In this document: piece by piece, positions 63,202 through 64,000 of the stretch | Layout of the letters: every line of letters starts with the position of its first letter | Position numbering within the stretch: position 1 is the stretch's first letter | Origin: an uncultured Flavobacteriaceae bacterium | GTDB lineage: Bacteria; Bacteroidota; Bacteroidia; Flavobacteriales; Flavobacteriaceae | Direction: 5' to 3' | NCBI GenBank assembly: GCA_947494205.1 | Contig: CANLUH010000001.1 | Coordinates: 186,001-250,000 of the forward strand | DNA: 64,000 nucleotides | The notes under the pieces: generated by a model | Database searches by the model: none | Told to the model about the DNA's origin: nothing | Seen by the model: only the letters and a program-made list of their open reading frames with translations | Translations under genes and position numbers: made by a program

Positions 63202-63954
63202 TTATCCTATACTCTGCACTATTGCTAAAAACTCTTCTTTTTTATCTTTTGAAATAGATACGGTTTCATTATTATCCATAACAATGTAACCACCGTCTTT
63301 TTTAGAATACTCTTGTATGTATTTTAAGTTTATTAGGTATGACCGATGTGGTTTATAGAATGTTGAATTTGCCCCCAATAATTCAACAAAATGCTTTAAT
63401 GGTTTACTTATTAGTATTTCGTCTTTAGATTGTAACGAAATATTAGTGTACATACCATCTGCTTTTAGCATTACTATATCTTCAAAATTCACAAACTTAA
63501 TACCATCGGCTATTGGTAAGGCAATTTTTTTAAAGTTTAAATTGTTTAAGCTTTTTCGGAGTTCTTCTATTTTTATATTTATTTGCGACTTCCCTAGACT
63601 TAATATCGCTTTTTCTATCGCTAATTGAAGTTTGTCTAATCTAATTGGCTTTAACAAATAGTCTATTGCTGATAACTCAAAAGCTTGAATAGCATATTCA
63701 CTATAAGCAGTTGTAAAGATGACTTCAAAATTATGATGTTCTTTATCTATAAAATCTAAAATTTCTAATCCCGAATGTTCTGGCATCTCTATGTCTAGAA
63801 AGACTATTTGTGGCGCTTCTTTTTTTATAATTTCAATACCACTTAATAAATCTTCTGCTGTAAATACTGTTTCAATTTTAGAGCAATTTTCTTCTATTAA
63901 TAATTTTAATAAGCGCCTTGCTTTTGGTTCGTCGTCTATAATTAATACTGTCAT
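63202..63954 (-). CDS. LytTR-family response regulator
   Basis: A 250-residue regulator. The receiver domain (residues 1-125) has the acidic pair DD (7-8), the phosphorylation site Asp54 (IVFLDIEMPEH) and the Lys in LLKPIRL. A LytTR DNA-binding domain occupies about 150-248 (GIKFVNFEDIVMLKADGMYT and FYKPHRSYLINLKYIQEY). It is the partner of a kinase whose end lies 2 bases upstream. Its target may be the neighbouring surface protein gene; that is inference from position only. Confidence 0.93.
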   Translation of the reverse strand: MTVLIIDDEPKARRLLKLLIEENCSKIETVFTAEDLLSGIEIIKKEAPQIVFLDIEMPEHSGLEILDFIDKEHHNFEVIFTTAYSEYAIQAFELSAIDYLLKPIRLDKLQLAIEKAILSLGKSQINIKIEELRKSLNNLNFKKIALPIADGIKFVNFEDIVMLKADGMYTNISLQSKDEILISKPLKHFVELLGANSTFYKPHRSYLINLKYIQEYSKKDGGYIVMDNNETVSISKDKKEEFLAIVQSIG

Positions 63955-63956
63955 TT

Positions 63957-64000
63957 CTATATATTTTCATAAGGAATTACAATATCTACTTGTGTTCCTA
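63957..64000 (-). CDS. Sensor histidine kinase, C-terminal fragment (cut by window edge)
   Basis: Only the last about 14 codons are present, reading GTQVDIVIPYENI before a TAG. This is the normal ending of LytS-type (His_kinase) sensor kinases. It stops 2 bases before the response regulator start, so both form one operon. The start lies outside the window. Confidence 0.7.
   Translation of the reverse strand, partial: GTQVDIVIPYENI

Overview
The window is a strongly A+T-rich stretch of a bacterial chromosome that reads as a member of the Bacteroidota, very probably a (marine) Flavobacteriaceae. The evidence is two GLPGLI-family proteins, CarboxypepD_reg/TonB-receptor-like outer membrane barrels, a type IX secretion (T9SS) C-terminal sorting domain, TonB_C-only secreted proteins, the virtual absence of Shine-Dalgarno sequences, and -7 promoter boxes of the form TAnnTTTG. 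The genus cannot be fixed from the sequence alone. Most of the window is ordinary chromosomal gene content, with a few accessory islands.

Layout. 1-10 kb: a CNT-type nucleoside transporter broken by an in-frame TAG, thymidylate synthase, two TonB_C proteins, a membrane-tethered dihydrofolate reductase fusion, a methyltransferase, a Crp/Fnr regulator, an epimerase, a large FAD protein, then fabD and lspA. 10-17 kb: an exported amidohydrolase, galE, a sugar aminotransferase and Kdo transferase (envelope polysaccharide/lipid A), an 11-mer-repeat LEA-like lipoprotein, and metK under what looks like a long-loop SAM-II riboswitch. 17-30 kb: an unknown lipoprotein, an FkbM methyltransferase, tRNA-Tyr, then an outer-membrane barrel plus two GLPGLI genes divergent from a two-component system, followed by a deoxynucleoside kinase. 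30-44 kb: an 826-residue protein of unknown function, a SulP transporter, a membrane pyrophosphatase, an M1 peptidase, a DUF6702 / CarboxypepD_reg gene group and peptidase E.

44-46 kb is a small hotspot: a complete IS3-family element with a clear A6G frameshift site, next to tRNA-Gly whose 3' end and terminator are duplicated. 46-53 kb carries acetyltransferases, an M15 and an M48 peptidase, gpmI, map and a truncated GxxExxxR gene between inverted repeats. 53-64 kb is a leftward accessory region: an S41 peptidase preceded by a MITE-like element, a tightly spaced three-gene unit (class I terpene synthase, T9SS-sorted FG-GAP protein, small exported protein), a 1532-residue beta-helix surface protein with an internal duplication, and a LytTR response regulator with the end of its kinase.

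Functional threads. Nucleoside uptake, deoxynucleoside kinase, ThyA and DHFR form a nucleotide/thymidylate theme. GalE, DegT aminotransferase, WaaA and FkbM point to envelope glycans. The best candidates for something undescribed are the terpene synthase / FG-GAP operon, the GLPGLI / barrel / two-component locus, and a two-copy dispersed intergenic element with conserved flanks and variable hairpins. All functional statements come from motif recognition by eye; no database search was run.
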